From the NCBI GenBank assembly GCA_017965445.1, contig JAGCPZ010000072.1, forward strand, positions 1 through 39,238: 39,238 nt of DNA, given 5' to 3'. The notes under the pieces are model-generated. The model was not told the origin of the DNA, did not search any database, and saw nothing but the letters and a program-made list of their open reading frames with translations. The translations under genes and the position numbers were made by a program. How positions within the stretch are numbered: the stretch's first letter is position 1; every line of letters starts with the position of its first letter. This DNA comes from Fibrobacter sp. (GTDB lineage Bacteria; Fibrobacterota; Fibrobacteria; Fibrobacterales; Fibrobacteraceae). This document shows, in pieces, positions 1 to 7,624 of this stretch.

Positions 1-201
1 ACCCACGCCTGGGTCAGCACCTACATTCCCGGCCACGGCTGGGTAGAACTGGACCCCACCAACAATGTGCTTGGAGGTAACGAGCACATCATACTCGCCT
101 GGGGTAGAGACTTCGGAGACGTAAGCCCGTTAAAGGGAGTCATCACCGGAGGTGGCGAGCATACCTTGAAAGTGTCCGTGAACGTGGATGTGAAGGAATA
201 G
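1..201 (+). CDS. Transglutaminase-like protein, C-terminal end (partial)
   Basis: Frame 1 is open from the window edge to a TAG at 199-201 and gives 66 residues. It begins with HAWVSTYIPGHGWVELDPTN, the His and Asp part of a transglutaminase-like (papain-fold) core in which the His and the Asp of the LDPTN motif belong to the catalytic triad. The tail (LAWGRDFGDVSPLKGVI followed by GG and a beta-strand) is typical of the bacterial transglutaminase family that travels with circularly permuted ATP-grasp and alpha-E genes. Those two genes follow directly, which supports the call. The catalytic Cys lies outside the window. The substrate of this family is not established; a peptide-modifying or protease role has been proposed. 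Confidence 0.85.
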   Translation, partial: THAWVSTYIPGHGWVELDPTNNVLGGNEHIILAWGRDFGDVSPLKGVITGGGEHTLKVSVNVDVKE

Positions 202-223
202 GTGACCCCAGCAGGGAAAGGCG

Positions 224-269
224 ATCCCGGCATACTTCGACTGCGCTCAGCACAGGCTCCGGCCGGGAT
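224..269. repeat. REP-like intergenic palindrome, GGGATGACA family
   Basis: The arms ATCCCGG (224-230) and CCGGGAT (263-269) enclose a loop with a smaller TGC/GCA stem. The right arm runs into GGGATGACAGTAAAGG, a phrase that recurs in similar form near 30688. It lies between two genes of one cluster and so probably forms a hairpin in their mRNA. Confidence 0.5.
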
Positions 270-313
270 GACAGTAAAGGAACATTTAACATAAAAGCAT
301 AAGGAAACAAAAC

Positions 314-1807
314 ATGCGATTTGGAAACTACGACACCGAAGGCTTTTACGATGAGCTTTGTCTCCCGGATGGGACTCCCCGCCCGGCAGCAGAGCCGTTG
401 TTTACGAAAATCAACGAACTTCCCGAAGGAGAACTGCAACTCCGTCAGATCATTGCGGAATCTGCGTTTTATGACAACGGAATTACATTTGCGGTTTACG
501 GCAACAAGGACGGTAAAGACAAAATCATCCCCTTTGACGTCATCCCGCGTATTGTAAGTGCCACCGACTGGAAGCACCTCGAAGCAGGCCTCAAACAGCG
601 TACAGAAGCGCTGAACTGCTTTTTGACGGACATCTACAACGATCGCAAGATTTTGCGAGACAAAGTCGTCCCCGAAAGTCTCATCAACACCTGCACCGCA
701 TACCGCCCGCAAATGGAAGGCTTTGTGCCGCCCAAGGGTATCTGGGCTCACATTACAGGCACAGACTTGGTGCGCGATACCGATGGCACTTTCTATGTAC
801 TCGAAGACAACATGCGTTGCCCGAGTGGAGTCTCGTACGTGTTGCAGAACCGCCAGATTCTCAAGAGAACCTTCCCGCAGGTATTCTCCAACTGCTCCAT
901 TCGCCCCGTAGATGAGTATTGCACCCGTCTGCGTCATGCATTGGAATACTTGGCCGATTCTACAGCATCGCCTAAAGTCGTTGTGTTAACGCCCGGCATC
1001 TACAATTCGGCATACTACGAACATTCCTATTTGGCACAGCAAATGGGCGTGGACCTCGTGACAGGCAACGACCTCGTAGTGCAAGACAAGAAAGTCTACG
1101 CCCGCACAACGCGCGGCCTCAAGCAGGTTCACGTAATTTACCGCCGTGTCGACGATGAATTCTTGGATCCGAAGGTTTTCCGCCCGGATTCTTGCCTCGG
1201 CGTGCCCGGACTGATTGAGGCCTACAAGGCAGGTAACGTAGCGCTTGCAAACGCGCCCGGTTGCGGTGTTGCCGACGACAAGGCGATTTACACGTACGTG
1301 CCGCAGATTATCAAGTACTACCTCGGCGAAGAGGCAATCATCCCGAACGTGCCGACATTTGTATGCGAAAACCCGAAGTACATGCAGCATGTTTTGGACC
1401 ACATTGAAAACATGGTCGTCAAGGCCGCCAGCGAATCCGGTGGCTACGGCATGCTCGTCGGTCCAAAATCGACGAAGGAAGAATGCGAGGCTTTCAAGAG
1501 CAAGATCATCGCCAACCCACGTAACTACATTGCACAGCCCATGATTTCGCTCAGCCGCGTGCCTTGCATTGTCGACGGCGGTTTCGAAGGTCGCCATGTG
1601 GATTTACGCCCCTACATTGTACAAGGTCGCGAGACCTACATCCTCCCCGGCGGTCTCACACGCGTGGCACTCCGCAAGGGTTCCATCGTGGTAAACAGCT
1701 CGCAGGGAGGCGGATGCAAGGATACCTGGGTCATTGCCGAAAACGAAAAGGCTCCAGAACTCGGACAAGCTAAACTCTGGATGGAACAACAGCAGCAACA
1801 ACAGTAG
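314..1807 (+). CDS. Circularly permuted ATP-grasp protein (CP_ATPgrasp type)
   Basis: This 497-residue protein belongs to the circularly permuted ATP-grasp family (former DUF404/DUF407), predicted to join a carboxylate to an amine at the cost of ATP. Visible hallmarks are LEDNMRCPSGVSYVL (about residues 162-176), VIYRRVDDEFLDP (about 275-287), NAPGCGVADDKAIYTYVPQI (about 314-333), VVKAASESGGYGMLVGP (about 367-383) and a QPMISLSRVP segment. The start is supported by an AAGGA element 8-9 bases upstream. It sits between the transglutaminase-like gene and the alpha-E gene, the usual partners, and the three are thought to act together on a small peptide or peptide-like product that is still unknown. 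An unusual run of six or more Gln ends the protein. The family call is firm; the substrate is unknown. Confidence 0.93.
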   Translation: MRFGNYDTEGFYDELCLPDGTPRPAAEPLFTKINELPEGELQLRQIIAESAFYDNGITFAVYGNKDGKDKIIPFDVIPRIVSATDWKHLEAGLKQRTEALNCFLTDIYNDRKILRDKVVPESLINTCTAYRPQMEGFVPPKGIWAHITGTDLVRDTDGTFYVLEDNMRCPSGVSYVLQNRQILKRTFPQVFSNCSIRPVDEYCTRLRHALEYLADSTASPKVVVLTPGIYNSAYYEHSYLAQQMGVDLVTGNDLVVQDKKVYARTTRGLKQVHVIYRRVDDEFLDPKVFRPDSCLGVPGLIEAYKAGNVALANAPGCGVADDKAIYTYVPQIIKYYLGEEAIIPNVPTFVCENPKYMQHVLDHIENMVVKAASESGGYGMLVGPKSTKEECEAFKSKIIANPRNYIAQPMISLSRVPCIVDGGFEGRHVDLRPYIVQGRETYILPGGLTRVALRKGSIVVNSSQGGGCKDTWVIAENEKAPELGQAKLWMEQQQQQQ

Positions 1808-1838
1808 ACCGTAGGAAGTTAGAAGCAGGAAATAGAAT

Positions 1839-2768
1839 ATGTTAAGTAGAGTCGCAAATTCCATTTATTGGCTCGCCCGCTATATTGAACGCGCCGAGAA
1901 CGTCGCGCGAAGCATCGACGTGAACCTCCAACTCCAACTGGACTTGCCCGGCGAAGAACGCCCCTGGGAACCTGTAATTCAGATTGCCGGCAACGCAGAC
2001 GAATTCTTCAAAAAATACGCCCACGTTTCCATCGAAAACGCGCTCATGTTTTTGACGTTCGACAAGGAAAATCCGAACAGCATCATTTCGTGCGTAGCTG
2101 CCGCCCGCGAAAACGCCCGCTGCGTCCGCGAAAGGATTTCTTCGGAACTGTGGGTTGCCATCAACCAGTTTTACCTGAAACTGAACGACCCCGAGATGTC
2201 AAAAGAAGCGTTGGCGGGTCCACACGCCTTTTACAACAGCGTCAAAGAATTCAGCCAGCTCACTGCAGGCATTATTCAGGGCACAATGAATCACGATGTC
2301 GCCTGGAACTTCACACACCTCGGCACATTACTCGAACGCGCCGACCAGACTTCTCGTATTCTCGATGTCAAGTACTACATCTTGCTCCCTGACGTGAGCA
2401 TGGTGGGCATGGCGCTCGATACCGTGCAGTGGAACGCCGTTCTGAAAAGCGTCGGTGCGTACGAAATGTTCCATCGCCGCAATTCGAACGTGACACCGCA
2501 TAATGTCGCGGAATTTCTCCTGCTCTCCGAAGACTTTCCGCGTTCCTTGCGCTTCTGCCTAGAAAAAGCGGAGCAGTGTCTCAAGAACATCGCCTACCCC
2601 GTTAAAAGCAAAGCGGAATCAATCCGCCTCTTGGGAAAGTTGCGTTCCGACATCGCCTTTACCACCATCGAAGAAATCATCGATCAAGGGCTTCACGAGC
2701 ATATCGAACAAGTCCAGATTCGCTTAAACGAACTCGGCAATCAAATATGGAAAGATTTCTTCTGCTAA
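1839..2768 (+). CDS. Alpha-E domain protein
   Basis: This 309-residue, all-helical protein opens with MLSRVANSIYWLARYIERAE, the hallmark of the alpha-E family (former DUF403), whose name comes from conserved Glu residues in helices. Further family features are the Arg/Glu-rich helix around ARCVRERISSELW (about 91-103) and HLGTLLERADQTSRILDVKY (about 160-179). It starts 31 bases after the ATP-grasp gene, behind a weak AGGAAATAG ribosome site, so the two are probably one transcript. Alpha-E proteins are almost always encoded beside circularly permuted ATP-grasp and transglutaminase-like genes, as here. Biochemical function is not established. The end of the gene is followed by a strong terminator, marking the end of this operon. 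Confidence 0.92.
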   Translation: MLSRVANSIYWLARYIERAENVARSIDVNLQLQLDLPGEERPWEPVIQIAGNADEFFKKYAHVSIENALMFLTFDKENPNSIISCVAAARENARCVRERISSELWVAINQFYLKLNDPEMSKEALAGPHAFYNSVKEFSQLTAGIIQGTMNHDVAWNFTHLGTLLERADQTSRILDVKYYILLPDVSMVGMALDTVQWNAVLKSVGAYEMFHRRNSNVTPHNVAEFLLLSEDFPRSLRFCLEKAEQCLKNIAYPVKSKAESIRLLGKLRSDIAFTTIEEIIDQGLHEHIEQVQIRLNELGNQIWKDFFC

Positions 2769-2800
2769 AAGTTTCCATTCACACTCAATAAAAAGTCACA

Positions 2801-2837
2801 ATGGCGGGTTCCGGCCCGCCATTTCTTTTGTCTTTTA
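2801..2837 (+). terminator. Rho-independent terminator of the ATP-grasp/alpha-E operon
   Basis: A 9-bp perfect stem (AATGGCGGG 2801-2809 with CCCGCCATT 2816-2824) has a 6-base loop and is followed by TCTTTTGTCTTTT. It lies 33 bases after the alpha-E stop codon. Confidence 0.85.
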
Positions 2838-2888
2838 GGCATTTTGTAAAAGCAACCAGTTATAACGTGATATAAAACACATTTTTGC

Positions 2889-2919
2889 AAGCGTTTCGCC
2901 TAAGCGGAACGCTTTTTTT
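2889..2919 (+). terminator. Second rho-independent terminator
   Basis: AAGCGTTTCGC (2889-2899) pairs with GCGGAACGCTT (2904-2914), with one U-G wobble, and runs into a seven-T tract. It stands about 65 bases beyond the first terminator, so it may be a backup terminator or insulate the CotH gene. Confidence 0.75.
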
Positions 2920-3066
2920 GAGCCCTTTCGTATCGTTTCTTTTACAGAATTGACAATTTTCACAACATTTAATGAAAAAAAACAACAAATATGGTTAATT
3001 ATGAAAAAAACGACTTATATTCCATAAAAGAGTGTGGGGGTTATTTTTTTCTTCAAGGGATGAGAG

Positions 3067-5394
3067 ATGAAAAAAAAACACCTTGTTTGGATGCTCGCAT
3101 TTGCGAGTGTATATTTTTGTAGTTGCTCTGACGAAAACGCCGCAGCTCCTTTTGGGAATGTGGCTCAAGTTACCGAGAGTTCAACTTCAACGGATCCATT
3201 AGACGACCCGAACGATCCAGGCATTTTGCCTCCATCAGACAAATCCTCGACGTCCACCGGAAAATCGGCAGATTCCAGCAAGCCTGATTCACCTGAAAAG
3301 GGTAAATCGAGTGTTGCCGCAACCTCCAAGAGTTCTTCCTCGACAGCATCGACTACGCCCAACCCATCAAGTTCCGCAAACGCACCAAAGAGCAGTTCGG
3401 CAAACTCGCAACAAATTCCGGCTGCAAAGTCGTCCAGTTCCGTTGCCATTTCGAATGCCTCTATGACCGCAAACTCCTCTAGCGGCCTAAAGGAATACGA
3501 AGACAACCACAAGCCCAAGGAATCAGTACTCCCGAAAGCGGGCTTCTACAAGAATTTGACCATTGAACCGCTTACCCCGAAAAATGGCGGCCAAATCCAC
3601 TGCACATTCGACGGTTCGTTCCCCACGGCAAGTTCTGAACAAATTACCGCCGCAAAGCAAATCACCGCAAACACGGTCATTCGCTGTTCCGAATTCGTGA
3701 ACGGACAAGCTGTCGATACCACGACACAGACCTACTTCATCAACGAAAGCGTATCGATGCCGGTCGTAGCCATTACAGTCAATCACAAAGACATGTTCGA
3801 TTCCGCTGACGGTCTCTATGCCACAGGCAACCTCTCTGGCGGTGCTGGCGGCATGTGGAATATGGGTGGCGGTGGCAACGTAACCGACGACAACAACCCC
3901 AAATGCACGGAACCCTGCAAGGGAGCCAACTTCTGGAAAGATACAGAGCTCCCCGCGCACGTGGAATATTTCGAAAAAGGCAGTGCCACCACCGAAAAAA
4001 CATGGGAAATCGATGCAGGAATTTCCATCATCGGCAACTGGAGCCGCTACAAGCCCAAAAAGAGTGTCGCCATCAAGATGGACAACGACGACTACGGCGA
4101 CAAAGTGCTGAAATACTCTTTCTTCAAGACGCGCCCCGAAGCTAAGAAAATCAAGAGCTTCAACCTGCGCAACAACGGCAACCGCTTCTGGACGGACTAC
4201 ATCGGCGACGCCATGATGACCGCCCTCATGGAAGGGACCGAAGTCGATTACCAGCGCAGTCTGCAGGTGGTTGTGTTCTACAACGGCGAATACTTTGGCA
4301 TCCACGACTTGCGCGAACGACTGAACAGAAGTTTTGTCGAAACAAATTACGGCATTGATTCCAAATCCATCAACATGGTCAAGAACTGTAGCGAAGGAAG
4401 CGATTGCCAAAACGGTTGGGCCGCAAGCGGCACCAATGGGGCCTCCACGACAGAATTCACCCAAATGGTGAGTTCCGTTACAGGCGGAAACTTTGCAGGC
4501 GAAAACAACCAGAATTACGAACAGATTAAAAGCAAGCTCAATGTCAATAGCTTTGCACAGTATATGTTCGCCGAAATGTATCTCCATAACGGAGACTGGC
4601 CGAACAACAACGTACGTGCTTGGGGCGGCAATGGAGTACCGTTCAAATTCGTTATATTCGATACCGACCATGGATTCGGATTTTCTCCCGGCATTAGCGG
4701 CTTCGATGTAGAAAACCAGAACATGTTCAACTGGGTTCTCGGTCAAGACATGGGAAGCCAACAAGGTGGAAACAACGGCGATTTCCCTGGTATGGGAGGA
4801 GGATTCCCCGGTGGCATGGGCGGCGGATTCGGCATGGGTGGCGGATTCGGCATGGGCGGAGGCGCATCTTCTACCGTCGGCAACATGCTGAAAAAGCTCC
4901 TTGAAAATCCAGACTTCAAGCGGCTCTTCATCAATAACGCCTGCATCCTTCTCAACAGCTACCTGACTTACGAAAAAGTGCAAGCGATGGTGCAAAAAAT
5001 GATGTCAACAATTCCGTCTGCAGAACAGCAGCGCGATGAAAGCAGATGGCCGAGAAATCAAAGCAAATTCACGTGGGATCCAAGCGGAAGCAAGCTTACT
5101 GCCTATGCCCGGAACCGCAGCGAAACTATCAAGAAAGAAATGGTTGAACGATTCGGCCTAGAAAACGAAGTCTCCATGACTGTCGCCGCAAGCGGAAGCG
5201 GAACCGTTCTCGTTGACGGCATGAAACTGCCAAGCAAGAACTACCAGGGCAAATTCTTTAGCAATAACGATTTGATGCTGACAGCCGTTCCCGAAAGCGG
5301 AGGCGTATTTACGGGCTGGTCGGACGGTTCCACCGAAAACCCGCACAAGGTCAAAGTTAGCGCGGGTCAAACGATTACAGCGAATTTCAAGTAA
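3067..5394 (+). CDS. CotH-family lipoprotein with chitobiase-C-like and bacterial-repeat domains
   Basis: This 775-residue protein is probably a surface lipoprotein. The N-terminus MKKKHLVWMLAFASVYFCSC gives a lipobox-like FCS-C20. Residues about 31-145 are a Ser/Thr/Pro/Lys linker with many SSSS runs, typical of Fibrobacter secreted proteins. Residues about 156-227 resemble the chitobiase/beta-hexosaminidase C-terminal Ig-like domain. About 230-680 is the CotH kinase-like domain, with IHDLRERLNRSFV near 412-424 and VIFDTDHGFGF near 529-539 (likely metal-binding acidic residues). A Gly/Met-rich loop (GMGGGFGMGGGFGMGGG) interrupts it near 578-595. The C-terminus (about 705-775) is a beta-repeat with FTGWSDGSTENP. 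CotH proteins are atypical kinases in spore coats; in fibrolytic bacteria their role is unknown. The start follows GGGATGAGAG. A terminator follows the gene. Confidence 0.88.
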   Translation: MKKKHLVWMLAFASVYFCSCSDENAAAPFGNVAQVTESSTSTDPLDDPNDPGILPPSDKSSTSTGKSADSSKPDSPEKGKSSVAATSKSSSSTASTTPNPSSSANAPKSSSANSQQIPAAKSSSSVAISNASMTANSSSGLKEYEDNHKPKESVLPKAGFYKNLTIEPLTPKNGGQIHCTFDGSFPTASSEQITAAKQITANTVIRCSEFVNGQAVDTTTQTYFINESVSMPVVAITVNHKDMFDSADGLYATGNLSGGAGGMWNMGGGGNVTDDNNPKCTEPCKGANFWKDTELPAHVEYFEKGSATTEKTWEIDAGISIIGNWSRYKPKKSVAIKMDNDDYGDKVLKYSFFKTRPEAKKIKSFNLRNNGNRFWTDYIGDAMMTALMEGTEVDYQRSLQVVVFYNGEYFGIHDLRERLNRSFVETNYGIDSKSINMVKNCSEGSDCQNGWAASGTNGASTTEFTQMVSSVTGGNFAGENNQNYEQIKSKLNVNSFAQYMFAEMYLHNGDWPNNNVRAWGGNGVPFKFVIFDTDHGFGFSPGISGFDVENQNMFNWVLGQDMGSQQGGNNGDFPGMGGGFPGGMGGGFGMGGGFGMGGGASSTVGNMLKKLLENPDFKRLFINNACILLNSYLTYEKVQAMVQKMMSTIPSAEQQRDESRWPRNQSKFTWDPSGSKLTAYARNRSETIKKEMVERFGLENEVSMTVAASGSGTVLVDGMKLPSKNYQGKFFSNNDLMLTAVPESGGVFTGWSDGSTENPHKVKVSAGQTITANFK

Positions 5395-5410
5395 AAATCA
5401 ACAAATGCAA

Positions 5411-5444
5411 GGCTCCCTGCGGAAACCCCGCAGGGGCTTTTTTT
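5411..5444 (+). terminator. Terminator of the CotH gene
   Basis: CCCTGCGG (5415-5422) pairs with CCGCAGGG (5428-5435) and is followed by GCTTTTTTT. The T tract runs directly into a TATATT (5444-5449) that could be the -10 of the next gene. Confidence 0.85.
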
Positions 5445-5455
5445 ATATTGTGTGC

Positions 5456-6118
5456 ATGTCCAGAGCCGCCAAAAGACGCAGAAAAATGATGATGGAGGAG
5501 CAAGCGCTCCTACTCCAGCCTCCTAAAACAAAACTTAAACGTTCCTTCAGAAAAAAAGCACTCATTATTTTAATCATTCTGGAAGTATGCTTTGTTTCAG
5601 CTTTTTTCCTTTTGCGAGCAAAGGCTCATTCATATTGCCTCGGCAACATCATCGACGAAACCTTTTTGGAAACAGTCGCCACGCGTGAACTGTACTTTAC
5701 TTTGCTTAGAATTTCAATAGCCTTCTTTATAAGCTTTGGATTTGGCATTATTTTACATATCTTTAAAGTATTGCCACCAAGAAAAGACAACAAAGAACCA
5801 AATTTAAACAAATTCATTATTGAATTTCTTATTCTAGTATTACTCGCCATTGGCATTTCTATCCCGCAAGTTATAGAACTCCCGGCAAGATTCACGCAAA
5901 AGCCGACACTCCAAAAAGAAATCCTTATCGACAAAGATACATGGACATCGAGATCTGGGATGCATTACGACCTTATTTTCAGTAGCAAATCGAGCATAAC
6001 GGTCAGCAAACGCACTTATTTAGCAATGGATATCGGAACTGAATTTTACACGGTTTATCAAGGATCGTTTCTTATATATTATTTTTCGACGGATAAATAC
6101 TCTTTGAAGAGAAATTAG
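5456..6118 (+). CDS. Small membrane protein of unknown function, possibly truncated by a frameshift
   Basis: I do not recognise this family. The 220-residue product starts MSRAAKRRRKMMMEEQ, a Lys/Arg-rich cytoplasmic tail, followed by three hydrophobic segments: KKALIILIILEVCFVSAFFL, LYFTLLRISIAFFISFGFGI and IIEFLILVLLAIGISIPQVI. The rest is polar and likely outside. An upstream in-frame ATG at 5405 would place the CotH terminator inside the coding region, so I prefer 5456. TATATT at 5444-5449 lies only seven bases before that ATG, so the transcript could be leaderless. A later start at the triple Met (5486) is possible. Past the stop, another frame from about 6100 reads LFEEKLEDIGALFGIVEIIS and continues to a TAA at 6172-6174, which looks like a lost C-terminus. 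Confidence 0.6.
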   Translation: MSRAAKRRRKMMMEEQALLLQPPKTKLKRSFRKKALIILIILEVCFVSAFFLLRAKAHSYCLGNIIDETFLETVATRELYFTLLRISIAFFISFGFGIILHIFKVLPPRKDNKEPNLNKFIIEFLILVLLAIGISIPQVIELPARFTQKPTLQKEILIDKDTWTSRSGMHYDLIFSSKSSITVSKRTYLAMDIGTEFYTVYQGSFLIYYFSTDKYSLKRN

Positions 6119-6278
6119 AAGATATCGGTGCATTATTTGGAATTGTAGAAATAATCAGCAAGGTATTCAGCTAAAAGTAGAAATACAATCAATACAGTTG
6201 TATCATTTGGTGAAGTAAAAATTAATTTTATAGGGATAATGAATAGCTATATTAAAAACATATCCCCCAAACAACAAA

Positions 6279-6314
6279 AATCTACGTAGCTGTTGGCTGC
6301 GTAGATTTTTTTAT
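6279..6314 (+). terminator. Rho-independent terminator after the membrane-protein gene
   Basis: AATCTACGTAGC (6279-6290) pairs with GCTGCGTAGATT (6296-6307), one U-G wobble, loop TGTTG, followed by a T tract. The wobble is a G-U only on the plus strand, consistent with its orientation. Confidence 0.85.
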
Positions 6315-6325
6315 TGAATAAAAAA

Positions 6326-6521
6326 GGGTAGCCAGATTGTTCTCGCCCCTATTCGGCTACGCCGATGCTTACGCATCGCGGGGTAGCCAGATTGCCAAAA
6401 CACTCACTTCGTTTCGTGTTTTGCCCTTCGGGCTTGCTTGAGCTGCGCTCAAGTCAAGGCCAAAATCCGGCTGTGTTCGCTACGCTCTCGCCGGATTTTG
6501 TCGAACTGACTTCGTCAGTTC
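6326..6521. repeat. Hairpin-dense zone with two copies of the tRNA-Pro 3' end
   Basis: GGGTAGCCAGATT at 6326-6338 and CGGGGTAGCCAGATT at 6379-6393 repeat the 3' end of the tRNA gene at 6580-6594. Between the second copy and the tRNA terminator lie adjacent inverted repeats: AAAACAC/GTGTTTT (6397-6422), GCCC/GGGC (6423-6433), CTTGAG/CTCAAG (6437-6453), AAAATCCGGC/GCCGGATTTT (6462-6499) and GAACTGAC/GTCAGTTC (6503-6521). CGATGC/GCATCG (6363-6378) lies between the two copies. I see no convincing gene here. Confidence 0.7.
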
Positions 6522-6540
6522 TTCTGGCGTACCCTAAAAT

Positions 6541-6577
6541 ACATAAAGAGCCACCCCTACGGGGCGGCTCTTTATGT
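6541..6577 (-). terminator. Terminator of tRNA-Pro
   Basis: A 17-bp inverted repeat with a three-base loop (ACATAAAGAGCC... / ...GGCTCTTTATGT) lies immediately past the tRNA 3' end. The single non-Watson-Crick position reads as G-U on the minus-strand RNA but A-C on the plus strand, which assigns the hairpin to the minus strand. The downstream T tract is short. Confidence 0.75.
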
Positions 6578-6578
6578 A

Positions 6579-6652
6579 TCGGGGTAGCCAGATTCGAACT
6601 GACGACATTCTGCTCCCAAAGCAGACGCTCTACCAGGCTGAGCTACACCCCG
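6579..6652 (-). tRNA. tRNA-Pro (anticodon UGG)
   Basis: On the minus strand 74 bases fold as a tRNA: acceptor CGGGGTG with TACCCCG and discriminator A, D arm GCTC/GAGC, anticodon arm TCTGC-TTTGGGA-GCAGA giving anticodon TGG, and T arm GTCAG-TTCGAAT-CTGGC. CCA is not encoded. It is transcribed divergently from lexA. Confidence 0.95.
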
Positions 6653-6662
6653 AAGTGCTCCA

Positions 6663-6691
6663 AATATAGCAAAGATTACTGCTTTTTTAAA
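6663..6691 (-). promoter_or_regulatory. Promoter of tRNA-Pro
   Basis: On the minus strand TTTAAA (6691-6686) and TATATT (6668-6663) are 17 bases apart, and the -10 lies about 10 bases before the tRNA 5' end. Confidence 0.6.
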
Positions 6692-6761
6692 CGAATTTGC
6701 GAAAAAAACACATGTATAACATTTTTTTTCAAAAAAAACTCACTTTTGTGCACTGAAAATA

Positions 6762-6790
6762 TTGACAAATGCCCAGTTGTGCATTATATT
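6762..6790 (+). promoter_or_regulatory. lexA promoter
   Basis: TTGACA (6762-6767) and TATATT (6785-6790) have an exact 17-base spacer. The start codon lies 45 bases past the -10. This is the best promoter match in the window and contains the LexA operator in its spacer. Confidence 0.85.
6770..6783. promoter_or_regulatory. LexA operator (SOS box, Fibrobacter type)
   Basis: TGCCC-AGTT-GTGCA is a palindromic TGCNC-N4-GNGCA element that fills the spacer between the -35 and -10 of lexA, so bound LexA would block RNA polymerase and repress its own gene. I recall a motif of this form reported for F. succinogenes LexA. Confidence 0.85.
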
Positions 6791-6834
6791 TTATATACAG
6801 AAATTCCAGAACCCTTTATGACGAGAGGCAAAAA

Positions 6835-7491
6835 ATGGAAACAATCAATGACAAGCGCAAAGAAATGACGGCCAGGCAAGAAGAAATCTACGAATACATC
6901 AAGAAGTATTCCAAAGAAAACCACATGCCGCCTACAGTCCGTGAAATCGGCAACCACTTCGATATTTCCTCCACGAACGGAGTGCGTTCCATTCTTGCAG
7001 CTCTCATCAAAAAGGGCTACATCAACCGCTCTCCGCGTCTCAGCCGCGGTATTGAAATTCTCAACACAGAAGATAACGATTCCGGCAAGAAGGTCGCAAG
7101 CAACACTGTCGAAATTCCTATCGTCGGTCGCGTTGCCGCCGGTACGCCGATTCTCGCCGTGCAAAACCTCGAAGGTACAGTCACCATCGACCGCGACTTC
7201 CTCGCCTGCCGTAGCGATGTTTTCGCGCTTCGCGTCAAGGGCGATTCCATGATCAACGCAGGCATCTTCGATGGCGACCTGATTTTCGCGCGTCAGCAAA
7301 AAACGGCAGACCTCGGCGAAATTGTCGTGGCGCAAATCGACAACGAAGCTACAGTCAAGTACTACCATCCAAGTTCTGACCACGTCGAACTGCGTCCGGC
7401 AAATCCAAAGTACAAGCCTATTATCGTGAACAACAAGAAGGACTTTTCAATTGCAGGTCGCGTCATCGGCGTCATGAGAAAAGTCAATTAA
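6835..7491 (+). CDS. lexA: LexA, SOS-response repressor
   Basis: This 218-residue protein is the SOS repressor, which self-cleaves when RecA filaments form on damaged DNA. Residues about 12-65 form the winged helix-turn-helix ([38 protein letters not shown]). The self-cleavage site is Ala102-Gly103 in GRVAAGTP. The catalytic pair is Ser138 (KGDSMINAG) and Lys175 (ATVKYYH). The start is set by an AGAGG ribosome site seven bases upstream; longer in-frame starts would lie on top of the promoter. Expression is expected to be autoregulated through the operator at 6770-6783. The gene stands alone and ends at the terminator near 7573. Confidence 0.97.
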   Translation: METINDKRKEMTARQEEIYEYIKKYSKENHMPPTVREIGNHFDISSTNGVRSILAALIKKGYINRSPRLSRGIEILNTEDNDSGKKVASNTVEIPIVGRVAAGTPILAVQNLEGTVTIDRDFLACRSDVFALRVKGDSMINAGIFDGDLIFARQQKTADLGEIVVAQIDNEATVKYYHPSSDHVELRPANPKYKPIIVNNKKDFSIAGRVIGVMRKVN

Positions 7492-7572
7492 TTTATCAAC
7501 AAGACTTTACTGGATTCATCGTCGTTTCACTCTTCAAAAAAGCGGAACGGCATAATTCAAAACGACAAATAT

Positions 7573-7605
7573 AAAAACCGAGGCGTCAAACCTCGGTTTT
7601 TTATT
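7573..7605. terminator. Bidirectional terminator between lexA and the convergent gene
   Basis: AAAACCGAGG pairs with CCTCGGTTTT around a seven-base loop. It is flanked by A-rich sequence on the left and T-rich sequence on the right, so it can stop lexA on the plus strand and the gene ending at 7625 on the minus strand. Confidence 0.85.
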
Positions 7606-7624
7606 TTGTACGTTATAAAAGAAA

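Noticed and set aside
3523..4995. 490-residue open frame opposite the CotH gene
   Set aside because: Antisense shadow; His/Val-rich composition typical of reversed GC-rich codons.
6365..6868. 167-residue open frame across the tRNA region into the lexA start
   Set aside because: It translates tRNA antisense, hairpins and the lexA promoter; no ribosome site, and it overlaps well-supported features.
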